A stretch of 64,000 nt of DNA from Rikenellaceae bacterium (GTDB taxonomy: Bacteria; Bacteroidota; Bacteroidia; Bacteroidales; Rikenellaceae): the NCBI GenBank assembly GCA_015060015.1, contig SUZG01000008.1:37439-101438 (forward strand), in the 5' to 3' direction. The notes under the pieces were generated by a model that searched no databases, was not told the DNA's origin, and saw only the letters and a list, made by a program, of their open reading frames with translations. Below, in pieces: positions 1-8,312 of this stretch (position 1 is the first letter of the stretch; every line of letters starts with the position of its first letter). The translations under genes were made by a program, and so were the position numbers.

Positions 1-249
1 GATGATAGCGCGGTAACGCTCGATATCAACCTCCTTCAAGTACTCGAGCAAGTGACGACGCTTACCTACCAAACGCAAAAGTGCGCGCTGGGTACCGAAG
101 TCGTGCTTGTTGCTCTTAAGGTGCTCAGTAAGGTGGCTGATACGGTACGAAAACAACGCGATCTGGCTCTCTGGAGAACCAGTATCAGTGTTAGACTTGC
201 CGTACTTACCAAAAAGCTCTTGCTTTTTCTCTGCTGTTAAATAAGCCAT
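1..249 (-). CDS. rpsO: 30S ribosomal protein S15, 3' end cut by window edge
   Basis: The reverse strand from the ATG at 249 reads [17 protein letters not shown], followed by the S15 signature [10 protein letters not shown] and then [30 protein letters not shown]15 is a small 30S protein that binds the central domain of 16S rRNA and helps form a bridge to the 50S subunit. 83 codons are visible and the family is about 89 residues, so only the last few are missing beyond position 1. The gene reads away from apbE, and a well-spaced Bacteroidetes promoter lies at 358-389. Confidence 0.96.
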   Translation of the reverse strand, partial: MAYLTAEKKQELFGKYGKSNTDTGSPESQIALFSYRISHLTEHLKSNKHDFGTQRALLRLVGKRRHLLEYLKEVDIERYRAII

Positions 250-357
250 AAAAAAATAAGATTTTGTGAGTCTTGCCGCTGTCTTTCCAGAACGGCTTAA
301 CTCTGGTTTCACTCCACAATGCATTCCCCTTACCGTGAATAACACCGGAGCTTGCGA

Positions 358-389
358 CAAAAGTAGTCTTAATTTCATTAAGAGACAAA
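358..389 (-). promoter_or_regulatory. Promoter of rpsO
   Basis: On the minus strand a TTTG (389-386) is followed after 20 bases by TACTTTTG (365-358), matching the Bacteroidetes -33/-7 pattern TTTG and TAnnTTTG. Transcription would start near 351, about 100 bases before the rpsO ATG. The rest of the 297-base gap to apbE holds no ORF that I can support. Confidence 0.6.
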
Positions 390-470
390 TTTTTAGCAAC
401 AAAAACGGCGTTTTATGTATCGCTTTTTTGTCGTTTTGAGCCTAAAAGAGTGTTTTTTTGCAAAAATGTG

Positions 471-478
471 TATCTTTG
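471..478 (+). promoter_or_regulatory. -7 element upstream of apbE
   Basis: TATCTTTG matches the Bacteroidetes -7 consensus and lies 68 bases before the apbE ATG. No convincing TTTG is found at the proper distance upstream, so only half of the promoter is supported. Confidence 0.4.
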
Positions 479-546
479 TAGCGGTGAAATAGTGCTTTTG
501 GGTGAAGTACTATACGGATTTTTGAGGTTTGAGAAAGTGTTGTAAA

Positions 547-1596
547 ATGGTTGATTTTTCTAAAAAATATCTTCTGCAAGGAGCCTTGCTGATGATGCTC
601 TTCTGTCTGTGCGTGAGTTGTAACTCTCGCCGGGAGGAGTACGTCAGGGTGGAGGGTGCTATGCTCGGCACATTCTTTCAGGTGAGTGCCGCAACGGAGC
701 TGCCCGCCGAGCAGATATACGACCGAATGATGCATATCGATAGCGTTGCGAAGGCTTCGATGTCAATCTTTGACGAAAACTCTCTGCTGAGCCGAATTAA
801 CCGTAGCGAAACGGACAGTATCGACGACCATATACTATATAATTTGACACTCGCTGAAAAGATATACAAAATATCGGGCGGAGTCTATGATGTTACGGTA
901 AAACCGCTGGTTGAGGCGTACGGTTTTGCGGGTAAAAATCCCTCTATAAAGGTGAATGTGGACTCTCTGATGGCGTTTATCGGGTTTGATAAGATTCGTA
1001 TCGAGCAGGGTCGTCTGATAAAGGCTGATAGTCGGGTGCAACTCGATTTTAACTCTATTGCCAAAGGATATGTAGTAGATTTGGCAGTGGCCGAGTTGCA
1101 GGAATTGGGTATCAAAAACTATATGGTTGATATCGGCGGTGAGGTGCGTTGCGGAGGTGTAAATCCCAACGGCGGCAAGTGGCGTGTGGGTGTTGAGACC
1201 CCCTTTGACGGCAACAACACTCCTGGAGCATATATCCAGCAGGTGATATCGCTTACCGATTGTGCTATGGCCACTTCGGGCAACTATCGCCGCTACTATG
1301 TCGATTCCGAAGGCCGTAAGGTCGCCCACACGATTGACCCTCGTACGGGTCGTAGTGCGGTGTCGGAGCTGTTGTCGGCAACGGTTGTTGCAGCCACTTG
1401 TGCCGAGGCTGATGCTCTGGGAACGATGTTTCTGGCATTGGGTAAGGAGGCTGCCATTGAACTGGCGAGGGAGCTTGCCGACGATGGCGTTATGGTCTAT
1501 CTGATAGCATCGGGCGAGGGTGACGAGTTTGAAGTATATTATTCGGAGGCATTGGCCTCATCGTTGAAGCAACGAGAGGGATTTCGTGAGATTTAA
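547..1596 (+). CDS. apbE: FAD:protein FMN transferase, lipoprotein
   Basis: ApbE attaches FMN from FAD to a Ser/Thr in target proteins such as RnfG, RnfD or NqrB/C, using Mg2+, outside the inner membrane. From the ATG at 547 there is a lipoprotein signal peptide with lipobox CVSC (Cys25). The body has the expected EGAMLGTFF, DVTVKPLVEAYGF, DFNSIAKGYVVD, MVDIGGEVRCGG and HTIDPRTGRSA motifs. At 349 residues it is full length. I chose 547 rather than the in-frame TTG at 529 because the ATG gives a clean signal peptide. The lipid-kinase gene follows 5 bases downstream. Likely substrates in this window are RnfD and RnfG at 52-54 kb. Confidence 0.93.
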   Translation: MVDFSKKYLLQGALLMMLFCLCVSCNSRREEYVRVEGAMLGTFFQVSAATELPAEQIYDRMMHIDSVAKASMSIFDENSLLSRINRSETDSIDDHILYNLTLAEKIYKISGGVYDVTVKPLVEAYGFAGKNPSIKVNVDSLMAFIGFDKIRIEQGRLIKADSRVQLDFNSIAKGYVVDLAVAELQELGIKNYMVDIGGEVRCGGVNPNGGKWRVGVETPFDGNNTPGAYIQQVISLTDCAMATSGNYRRYYVDSEGRKVAHTIDPRTGRSAVSELLSATVVAATCAEADALGTMFLALGKEAAIELARELADDGVMVYLIASGEGDEFEVYYSEALASSLKQREGFREI

Positions 1597-1601
1597 CCAC
1601 T

Positions 1602-2504
1602 ATGAGACGAGCAATACTACTATATAACACGCAAGCCGGACGCGGTAAAATCGAACGCAAAATCGTTCAAATCGTGAATGTATTTCACGAGGTGGACTGC
1701 GATATGACACCCGTGCCTATCGACTTTGAGAAGAATCCGTTTGACGGGCGTGAAGATGTTGATTTAGTGGTTGTTGCCGGAGGCGACGGAACTGTGAACT
1801 ATGCTGTCAATGCTCTTATGCAGAAGGGTTTGAAGGCCGCTATCGGAGTCATTCCCGCAGGTACGGCCAATGACTTTGCCGGTGCGATAGGAATGTCACG
1901 TAACCCTATTGAGGCAGCCCGCCAGATCATAGCGGGTGTGGTGGAGTCTATCGACTGCGGAAAGGTCGAACAGCTGGATAATGCGGATGTGGAGCCGGTC
2001 TATTTTGTCAATATATTCAGCTTTGGAATCTTCACTACTACATCGCAGCATACGCCCGAGGAGTTGAAGCATCGCATAGGCCGTATGGCGTATGGTGTGG
2101 CGGCGTTTGACGAGTTGCGAAGGGCCCACGCAATACCCCTGACTATCACTACCGATGCCGAGACCTTCTACTATCCGACACTTATGGGTCTGGTATTTAA
2201 TGGCGAGACGGCGGGTCGTCTGCCGATAGCACGCAAGTCGAGTCTGCGAGATGGCGTGTTCGACTGTCTGTTCCTGCGTAAGCGAGATACCCGCTTCCAG
2301 TCGGCAATGGATATGCTGCTCTATATGATGGGTATCCGCACCCGTGCGGTGAAGTATTTGCGTACAAGTCAGCTGATGCTGGTAACGCCGTTAAATGAGG
2401 ATACCGATGTTGATGGCCAGCGGGGCGGTCAGTTCCCTATCAAGGTGAGCTGTCTGCACGGGGCGTTGAATGTGGTTTGTCCGCGTGAGGATGTGGCGAA
2501 ATAG
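1602..2504 (+). CDS. Diacylglycerol kinase family lipid kinase
   Basis: This is a 300-residue protein of the DagK/YegS family, which phosphorylates diacylglycerol or related lipids at the inner face of the membrane. The nucleotide-binding GGDGT is at residues 60-64 and PAGTAND at 85-91. A C-terminal DGQRGGQFP segment fits the second domain of the family. It starts 5 bases after the apbE stop and is probably cotranscribed with it. The exact lipid substrate cannot be read from the sequence; sphingosine- or ceramide-type lipids are also possible in Bacteroidales. The family is secure, the substrate is not. Confidence 0.88.
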   Translation: MRRAILLYNTQAGRGKIERKIVQIVNVFHEVDCDMTPVPIDFEKNPFDGREDVDLVVVAGGDGTVNYAVNALMQKGLKAAIGVIPAGTANDFAGAIGMSRNPIEAARQIIAGVVESIDCGKVEQLDNADVEPVYFVNIFSFGIFTTTSQHTPEELKHRIGRMAYGVAAFDELRRAHAIPLTITTDAETFYYPTLMGLVFNGETAGRLPIARKSSLRDGVFDCLFLRKRDTRFQSAMDMLLYMMGIRTRAVKYLRTSQLMLVTPLNEDTDVDGQRGGQFPIKVSCLHGALNVVCPREDVAK

Positions 2505-2528
2505 TAAGTAACGATATATATAATATAT

Positions 2529-3434
2529 ATGAATGCCAATGAAGTAAATACCACAAGTACTGCTATGACTATCAAGCAGATGCGTAAGCGTTTCTCGGAT
2601 AAGGGTTTTCGTTCCGAGGAGTACTCTATAACCCCGCTTATTCGCTTTGAGCCGGCACCGGAGGGGTTCTCTGTGCCTGATGGTATTGTGGTGGGTATGG
2701 TCTGTAATGGTACTGCAAAAATGGAGGTCAATGGCCGCGAGTTCGAGCTGCGACGCAACAATATGTTCCTGTTGAATGAGGAGTCGCAGATTGCCTCGGT
2801 CAAGAGCAGCAAGGCTTGTCTGGGTTATGTGATTACCTTCTCGCGTCAGTTCTTGGAGGGTATTGATGTCGATATCAAGGATTTTATGGGTGCCAGACTG
2901 ATATTCCGCGTGAAGCCCTGTCTTGCCCTGTCGCAGAGTGATGCCGACCGCCTGCATAATGTGGCACTCGCACTGTCGGAGGCTGTGGATGATAGCGACA
3001 AGATATATGGCGACAAGGTTATCGCATCGCTGTTCGTCGCCTTCTTCTATACTATGGCGTCGGTGCTGGGTCGTTACGAGATGGATGAGTCGCAGGTGCG
3101 TAAGGGCTTGCGTAGCGAGGAGTTGTTCAAGCAGTTCGTTGAGATTCTTGGCGAGGAGTGCGAGAAGCAACGCAGCGTGGAGTATTACGCCTCACGAATG
3201 AACATCACGCCCAAATACCTCTCTTTGATATGCAAGTCGCAGGCCGACAAGAGTGCCTTGCGAGTGATTGACGAGGCTGTCTTGCGTCGTGCGAAGGATT
3301 TGCTGATGCAGCCGGGTATGAGTATTCAGCAGGTGTCGGAGAGGCTCAACTTTATGTCGCAATCATTCTTCGGCAAATATTTCAAGCAACGAGTGGGAAT
3401 GTCGCCGTCGCGTTACAAGATGCAGAAGTTGTAA
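2529..3434 (+). CDS. AraC-family transcriptional regulator
   Basis: The protein has 301 residues. An N-terminal cupin-like sensor region covers about residues 30-180, and a C-terminal AraC double helix-turn-helix covers about 200-300. The second helix-turn-helix carries the family signature ending in FGKYFKQRVGMSPSRYK. The first lies around the segment ASRMNITPKYLSLICK. It probably binds DNA in response to a small effector that cannot be identified here. The gene begins 24 bases after the lipid kinase. It converges on the DUF1080/Gfo-Idh cluster, so regulation of that cluster is possible but unproven. Confidence 0.88.
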   Translation: MNANEVNTTSTAMTIKQMRKRFSDKGFRSEEYSITPLIRFEPAPEGFSVPDGIVVGMVCNGTAKMEVNGREFELRRNNMFLLNEESQIASVKSSKACLGYVITFSRQFLEGIDVDIKDFMGARLIFRVKPCLALSQSDADRLHNVALALSEAVDDSDKIYGDKVIASLFVAFFYTMASVLGRYEMDESQVRKGLRSEELFKQFVEILGEECEKQRSVEYYASRMNITPKYLSLICKSQADKSALRVIDEAVLRRAKDLLMQPGMSIQQVSERLNFMSQSFFGKYFKQRVGMSPSRYKMQKL

Positions 3435-3505
3435 TTACATTCAGAAAAGATATAATTCCAACGATATAATTCCGTAATTATATAATCCTAATATATATAA
3501 ATAGT

Positions 3506-3531
3506 AAAGGCTGCCCCGAAAGGCAGCCTTT
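3506..3531. terminator. Shared terminator between araC-type gene and DUF1080 gene
   Basis: A perfect 10-bp stem, AAAGGCTGCC with GGCAGCCTTT, encloses a 6-base loop. It lies between two convergent genes and can serve both strands. Confidence 0.8.
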
Positions 3532-3553
3532 GTCTATCATATCAGGCGAGGTT

Positions 3554-4309
3554 TTACTCCAAAACCTTAACCTTGATATTGCGATACCATACATCGTCAC
3601 CGTGATCCTGGAAGCCGATGTAACCCTCGTGGTTCTCGCCACCGCAGTTGTTCAAAAGTGCGAAAGCAACAGGCCAAGCAGCCTCGCTGAACTTTGACTT
3701 CTGAAGCATCTCGGTCCACTGGGGAGTCCACAAGTGATACTCCAATACGGGAACATCGTTCTGATAGTGAACAACAGTACCCTTGTAGCAAACGATCTTC
3801 GATGTGTTCCACTCGCCCCAGCCGTTAGAGTTCTGTGGCTTTGCGGGAATCATATCGTAGAGTGAAGCCGACTTGCGGTTACCATCTACGCCAAGACCTG
3901 CGTCAATGTGGTTCTCATTGTCGAGAATCTGATACTCGGGAGCAGAGATGTAGATAGGCTCATAAGTGCCATCCTCCTTCTGAACCTCCTGTGCGAGGTA
4001 GAATACGCCAGAGTTACCACCCTTTGAGATCTTCCACTCGAAAGTGAGCTCAAAGTTCTTGAACTTCTGGTCGAAGATGATGTCGCCACCCTCACCGGTC
4101 TGTGCCTCACCGCCACCAGAACCGTTGAACTTCAAGCAACCATCCTCGATAACCCAACGAGCGGGGACATGGTCCTTGCCATAACCTCTCCAGCCCTCAA
4201 GTGAAGTACCGTCGAACAAAACGATAGTGTTGGGGTCTTCCTCCTGACCACCACAGCTTGCCAAAATTGCTGATGAAAGCAATGCAGCCATAAACAATAC
4301 TTTTCTCAT
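3554..4309 (-). CDS. DUF1080 lipoprotein, probable 3-keto-disaccharide hydrolase
   Basis: This 251-residue lipoprotein has its lipobox cysteine at position 19 (ILASCGG). The rest is one jelly-roll DUF1080 domain, starting IVLFDGTSLEGWRG and continuing with FELTFEWKISKGGNSGVFY. DUF1080 members characterised in gut Bacteroides hydrolyse glycosides after the sugar has been oxidised at C3. The neighbours fit that reaction: a Gfo/Idh/MocA oxidoreductase lies 29 bases upstream, and a sugar isomerase precedes it. It should act in the periplasm or at the outer membrane. The domain is certain; the reaction is inferred from the family and the cluster. Confidence 0.85.
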   Translation of the reverse strand: MRKVLFMAALLSSAILASCGGQEEDPNTIVLFDGTSLEGWRGYGKDHVPARWVIEDGCLKFNGSGGGEAQTGEGGDIIFDQKFKNFELTFEWKISKGGNSGVFYLAQEVQKEDGTYEPIYISAPEYQILDNENHIDAGLGVDGNRKSASLYDMIPAKPQNSNGWGEWNTSKIVCYKGTVVHYQNDVPVLEYHLWTPQWTEMLQKSKFSEAAWPVAFALLNNCGGENHEGYIGFQDHGDDVWYRNIKVKVLE

Positions 4310-4338
4310 TGTAATACTATTTTTTACTACTTAATTAA

Positions 4339-5820
4339 CTATAATTTCGGCATCTCGGGCAACAAGGTATCCCAACCCTCGCGGTAAGTGTGCTTGATCA
4401 TCTCATTAGCAAACTGCTGTGCGTTAATCGGGTCGGTATATGTCTTGTTGAATGTGGGGTGACCATCCTTGATAGAGAAGCCATCCTCAATCATAATACG
4501 CATATTCTCGTCAGGATTGATGTTGGTGAACTTCATATTTGCACCATCCCACTCCAATACGCGGTTCAGTGACTGCAAACGAACGGCCAATACACCCATT
4601 ACGACCATCTCGTTGAAAGGACCTGCCTCCGAGAAGTCAGAGATAGAGTTAAGACGTGTAGCCTTATCCTCCTTACAAGCACGAACCCAATCCTCGTAGT
4701 GTGACAACTCAACCTTGCGAGCGCGTGCTGGAGCCTTGGGAACACGGCCTGATACGAGGTAAGGATTGCGACCGTAGCAACCGCAGATAAGAGTATCCTT
4801 TGTACCATAGAAGATAGTGCAGCCACCTGCATCGTTGAGGTTCTTACCTGCTGGCAAGCCCTCTGGACGAGGAGGCATCAAACCACCGTCATACCAGTTC
4901 ACAACAACCTCGGGCAACTTAACCTTATCCTTCTTGCCGCGTGCGGGGAAGGTGTACTTCACATACTGTGCCTGTGGTGCACAGTCGGTCAAAAGTGCAG
5001 TTGAAGAGCCCTCAACCTTGGTAGGAGAGCCTAACTGGAGAGCCTTGAATGCAGGGTGGAGGATGTGGCAGGCCATATCTCCCAAAGCACCTGTACCGAA
5101 GTCCCACCAACCACGCCAGTTCCAGGGTTGGTAAACATTGTTATAAGGACGATACTTTGCAGGGCCGAGGAACAAATCCCAATTCAATGTATCGGGAATG
5201 GGGTGTACCTCTGTCGGACGCATCAGACCCTGTGGCCAGATAGGACGGTCGGTGAAAGCATCCACGCGGGTAACCTCACCAATCTCACCGTTCCAGATCC
5301 AGTCGCAAACCAGACGAACACCATCGTCAGAAGAACCCTGGTTACCCATCTGTGTAGCCACACCGTTCTTTGCTGCGAGGTTGGTCAAAAGACGAGACTC
5401 ATAAACAGAGTGTGTAAGAGGCTTCTCGCAATATACGTGCTTACCCATCTCCATAGCACAAGCCGATACCAAAGCGTGTGAGTGGTCAGCGGTTGCACAC
5501 ATCACGGCGTCAATCTGATTGCCGATCTTGTCGTACATCTCGCGCCAGTCCCAGAAACGCTGAGCCTTGGCGTAGCGGTTGAATGTGCCCTGTGCATACT
5601 TCCAGTCAGTATCGCACAATGCTACGATATTCTCCTTCTCGAGGCCACGCAATACACCAGCACCGCGACCACCGATACCAACAGCTGCAATGTTGAGCTT
5701 GTCAGATGGAGATTTGTGTCCAAGTGTTGCACCCATCACATTTGATGGAACAACAGTCATAGCTGCCAGGCCCGTTGCCGAAGCCTTCAAAAAATCAGCT
5801 CTTGAAATTTTTTTAGACAT
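4339..5820 (-). CDS. Gfo/Idh/MocA family oxidoreductase with Tat-like leader
   Basis: The 493-residue protein is an NAD(P)-dependent sugar dehydrogenase. The leader MSKKISRADFLKASATG resembles a twin-arginine signal (SRRxFLK) but has Arg-Ala instead of Arg-Arg. The Rossmann motif GIGGRG lies at residues 48-53, the family EKP motif at 132-134, and a GDMACH segment in the C-terminal domain. Such enzymes fold with the cofactor bound before export, and tatA and tatC lie two to three genes upstream on the same strand. It probably oxidises a sugar to the keto form used by the adjacent DUF1080 protein. Whether the single-arginine leader is used by Tat is uncertain. Confidence 0.87.
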   Translation of the reverse strand: MSKKISRADFLKASATGLAAMTVVPSNVMGATLGHKSPSDKLNIAAVGIGGRGAGVLRGLEKENIVALCDTDWKYAQGTFNRYAKAQRFWDWREMYDKIGNQIDAVMCATADHSHALVSACAMEMGKHVYCEKPLTHSVYESRLLTNLAAKNGVATQMGNQGSSDDGVRLVCDWIWNGEIGEVTRVDAFTDRPIWPQGLMRPTEVHPIPDTLNWDLFLGPAKYRPYNNVYQPWNWRGWWDFGTGALGDMACHILHPAFKALQLGSPTKVEGSSTALLTDCAPQAQYVKYTFPARGKKDKVKLPEVVVNWYDGGLMPPRPEGLPAGKNLNDAGGCTIFYGTKDTLICGCYGRNPYLVSGRVPKAPARARKVELSHYEDWVRACKEDKATRLNSISDFSEAGPFNEMVVMGVLAVRLQSLNRVLEWDGANMKFTNINPDENMRIMIEDGFSIKDGHPTFNKTYTDPINAQQFANEMIKHTYREGWDTLLPEMPKL

Positions 5821-5920
5821 AACTGTAATATTTAGGTTAATAAATTAGTTGATAGTATTTTTTACTCTGTTTTCTATCTCTTTTCGTGCGTTTTTCTCTG
5901 TATTTATCAGTGCCTTCACG

Positions 5921-6904
5921 CTATATCTTCACGCTGTCGAGTATCTCAACATTACGCAGGCTGCGTTCCACGCAGTGCTGTGGTGGCAGAGGGTAACTGC
6001 GTACCTCGATGAATACCTCCTCAATCTTGCTCTGCTCGGCCTGACTCAAAATCCTGTTGAAGTCAATCTTCTCGCTTTCGCCGACTATGTCGTAGTCGTG
6101 CAGGTGCAGAGCTATGATTCTCTTGGCGTGTTGCTTTATCGTGCCACATATATCCAGCCCCGCATTATGAGCCTCGAAAGTATCCAGCACGAACCATACT
6201 CTCTCTTTGTCGCACCTCTCGATAAGCTCCTCAAATATGGAGCTCTCGCCGCGAAGCTGATACTCCGCCTTTGTGGGGTGGAAACTGAATAGCAACCCTC
6301 TCTCTGTGGCCATCTCGCCTATGAGGTTGAAGTATTGCACATACTCCTCGATGGTCTGTGCCGATACCTCCTCCGGAAACTGCGACATCGTAACATAGCG
6401 GCACTCCATTGCCTTGGCACTATCCAACGCTTTCTCCCACCAAGCGGTAATAGCCGGACTCAAAAATGTAGCCTCCTCCGCGTTGCCTTCCCCGACTGCT
6501 TCTCCTGATGCTTCTTCGGTGGCATCATCGGCCTCGGTTGTCGTTACGACCTTTGCCTTTTCATAGAACTTGTTGAGGTGCAGCCCCGAAATCTTCAATC
6601 CCGAAGACTTCGCCATTTGGAGCAGCTCCTCCGCTTTTACGTTGTAGGCTGTGCCGTTGATGTAGCATCCTGCCTCAACCTTTGTGTAACCCATCTGTCC
6701 CACCTCGTAGAGTGTTCCCGATGGAGAGTCGTACATCGTGGCATCAACCGATGGCAGAAACAGCCCAAATCCGGGAGATACATCCCGCAGAGCATCGTCC
6801 ACGGCCTCGGTGAAGGTCTCGGCAGCCTGCTTCAAGCCTATCACGGCCTGTGCTGCCTCCATCATCGATGATAATCCCTTTTTGAAGAATCCCAATCTGT
6901 CCAT
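5921..6904 (-). CDS. Sugar phosphate isomerase/epimerase (TIM barrel)
   Basis: This is a 327-residue protein of the AP-endonuclease-2-like TIM-barrel family. Likely metal-site segments are ISGLHLNKFYE, FSFHPTKAEY, FVLDTFEA, IIALHLHDYD and EVFIEVR. There is no obvious signal peptide. Residues about 119-147 form an acidic Glu/Ala/Thr-rich insert that is unusual for the fold. The gene starts 3 bases after tatC, so the two are almost certainly translated from one message. It probably interconverts keto-sugars or sugar epimers made by the neighbouring oxidoreductase; the substrate cannot be given. Confidence 0.8.
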   Translation of the reverse strand: MDRLGFFKKGLSSMMEAAQAVIGLKQAAETFTEAVDDALRDVSPGFGLFLPSVDATMYDSPSGTLYEVGQMGYTKVEAGCYINGTAYNVKAEELLQMAKSSGLKISGLHLNKFYEKAKVVTTTEADDATEEASGEAVGEGNAEEATFLSPAITAWWEKALDSAKAMECRYVTMSQFPEEVSAQTIEEYVQYFNLIGEMATERGLLFSFHPTKAEYQLRGESSIFEELIERCDKERVWFVLDTFEAHNAGLDICGTIKQHAKRIIALHLHDYDIVGESEKIDFNRILSQAEQSKIEEVFIEVRSYPLPPQHCVERSLRNVEILDSVKI

Positions 6905-6907
6905 CTT

Positions 6908-7867
6908 TTACTGCTCGTCATCCGATGGCTTCTCTGTTGCCTCCTCTGTTGCCGTTTTTTCTGTTACCTCCTCGGTCGCCTTCTCTTCCGCAGCCTCACT
7001 TGTCGCCTCCTCGATTGCGGCCTGCTCCTGTTGCATACGGGCCTGATACTCGGCCTCCTCCTTTGCCTTTTGAGCCTCAATCTTTGCGGCTATGCGGATG
7101 CCATACTCATAGAGAGCATAGCAGGGGATGAAAATCAACACCTGACTCACTATGTCGGGCGGAGTGATGATAGCGGCAAAGACCAGCAACACCACAACGG
7201 CAATCTTGCGGTACTGACGCATACCCTCCGAGGTCATAAGACCTATCGTCGCCAGCAGACGGATAAGCAGCGGTAGCTGAAACGCAATGGCAGCGGCAAA
7301 CGACACACTCATCACCGTAGACATAAACGAGCTTACCTCGATGATGTTGTTGATTTGTGAGCTTACCTCGTAGTTGCCCAGGAAGTTGATAGCAAGCGGT
7401 GCAATGATGTAATAGCCGAACAGCAATCCCATTATAAACCATATCGGCGTCTCAATAACGTAGCGGATGCTGCGACGACGCTGATGGGGCGGAATGGCGG
7501 GCTTCACAAAGAGCCACAACTCCCAAATCAGGTAGGGGAACGCCACGACAAATGCTCCGACGATTGAACTCTTGATGTGCAGCAGGAACTGTCCTGCCAT
7601 CTTGTTGTTGAAGAGTTCGATGTTCTCGGGATGGATGTGCAGGGCCTCCGAGTTGAGTACCTCTGCCAGCCAAGCGAAAAAGCGATTCGTGGGGAACGAC
7701 TCGCGAATGGGGGCAAATATCACATCCAGCACGATACCCTTTATCGAGAACATCACGATAAAGAGCAGTACAAAGACTCCTATGACACGGAAGAGAATCT
7801 TGCGTAATTCGTCAAGATGCTCGCCGAATGTCATATCGGCATTGTCGTTGATTGGCTGGTTACTCAT
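6908..7867 (-). CDS. tatC: Twin-arginine translocase subunit TatC
   Basis: TatC is the polytopic inner-membrane receptor for twin-arginine signal peptides. The N-terminus contains the conserved MTFGEHLDELRKIL segment. Hydrophobic segments over about residues 20-240 fit six membrane passes. The protein is 319 residues because of a tail of some 55 residues that is almost only Glu, Ala, Thr and Lys; ordinary TatC is near 250. tatA lies 15 bases upstream and a sugar isomerase 3 bases downstream. Only TatA and TatC are present here, a minimal Tat system. Confidence 0.94.
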   Translation of the reverse strand: MSNQPINDNADMTFGEHLDELRKILFRVIGVFVLLFIVMFSIKGIVLDVIFAPIRESFPTNRFFAWLAEVLNSEALHIHPENIELFNNKMAGQFLLHIKSSIVGAFVVAFPYLIWELWLFVKPAIPPHQRRRSIRYVIETPIWFIMGLLFGYYIIAPLAINFLGNYEVSSQINNIIEVSSFMSTVMSVSFAAAIAFQLPLLIRLLATIGLMTSEGMRQYRKIAVVVLLVFAAIITPPDIVSQVLIFIPCYALYEYGIRIAAKIEAQKAKEEAEYQARMQQEQAAIEEATSEAAEEKATEEVTEKTATEEATEKPSDDEQ

Positions 7868-7882
7868 TGCTTGACGGTAATG

Positions 7883-8083
7883 CTATTTCTCCTCGTTCTT
7901 GTTCTCCTCGCCATCCTCGATATCCTTCGATGCGGTGTTTACGGCATCTTTGAACTCGCGAATACCGCGACCTGCACCACGCATCAGTTCAGGCAACTTC
8001 TTGCCACCGAAAAGAAGCAACAATACGACAACGATAAGGACGATTTCGGTAGTTCCAATACCTCCGATTAACAAAAAATTCAT
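7883..8083 (-). CDS. tatA: Twin-arginine translocase subunit TatA/TatE
   Basis: This 66-residue protein has one membrane helix (about residues 10-24) followed by the diagnostic [14 protein letters not shown] hinge, an amphipathic helix and an acidic tail. TatA oligomers form the pathway through which folded proteins cross the inner membrane. It heads the run tatA-tatC-isomerase-oxidoreductase-DUF1080. Confidence 0.95.
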   Translation of the reverse strand: MNFLLIGGIGTTEIVLIVVVLLLLFGGKKLPELMRGAGRGIREFKDAVNTASKDIEDGEENKNEEK

Positions 8084-8251
8084 ACTCTTTATGCTTTTAG
8101 TAGTTTCAAATTATACATTTTGTTGCGAAAGTTACAAATAAAAACTGATTTAACCAAAATGTATATACATTTTATGGGTTCTTTTTGTCCCTTATTTTCA
8201 TATTTGTTTTGAGAGAAAATATATACAAAATGATTGCTGGCAAAGTAAGAA

Positions 8252-8286
8252 AAAGGCTGCCGAATCCGCAGATTCCGGCAGCCTTT
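8252..8286 (-). terminator. Terminator of the DPP-IV-type peptidase gene
   Basis: The hairpin AAAGGCTGCCG/CGGCAGCCTTT extends into an inner GAATC/GATTC stem with one bulged base. On the minus strand it ends in a run of five T. It lies 27 bases past the stop codon at 8313. Confidence 0.8.
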
Positions 8287-8312
8287 ACGGCGAGTGATAG
8301 TGGTTAGAAAAA

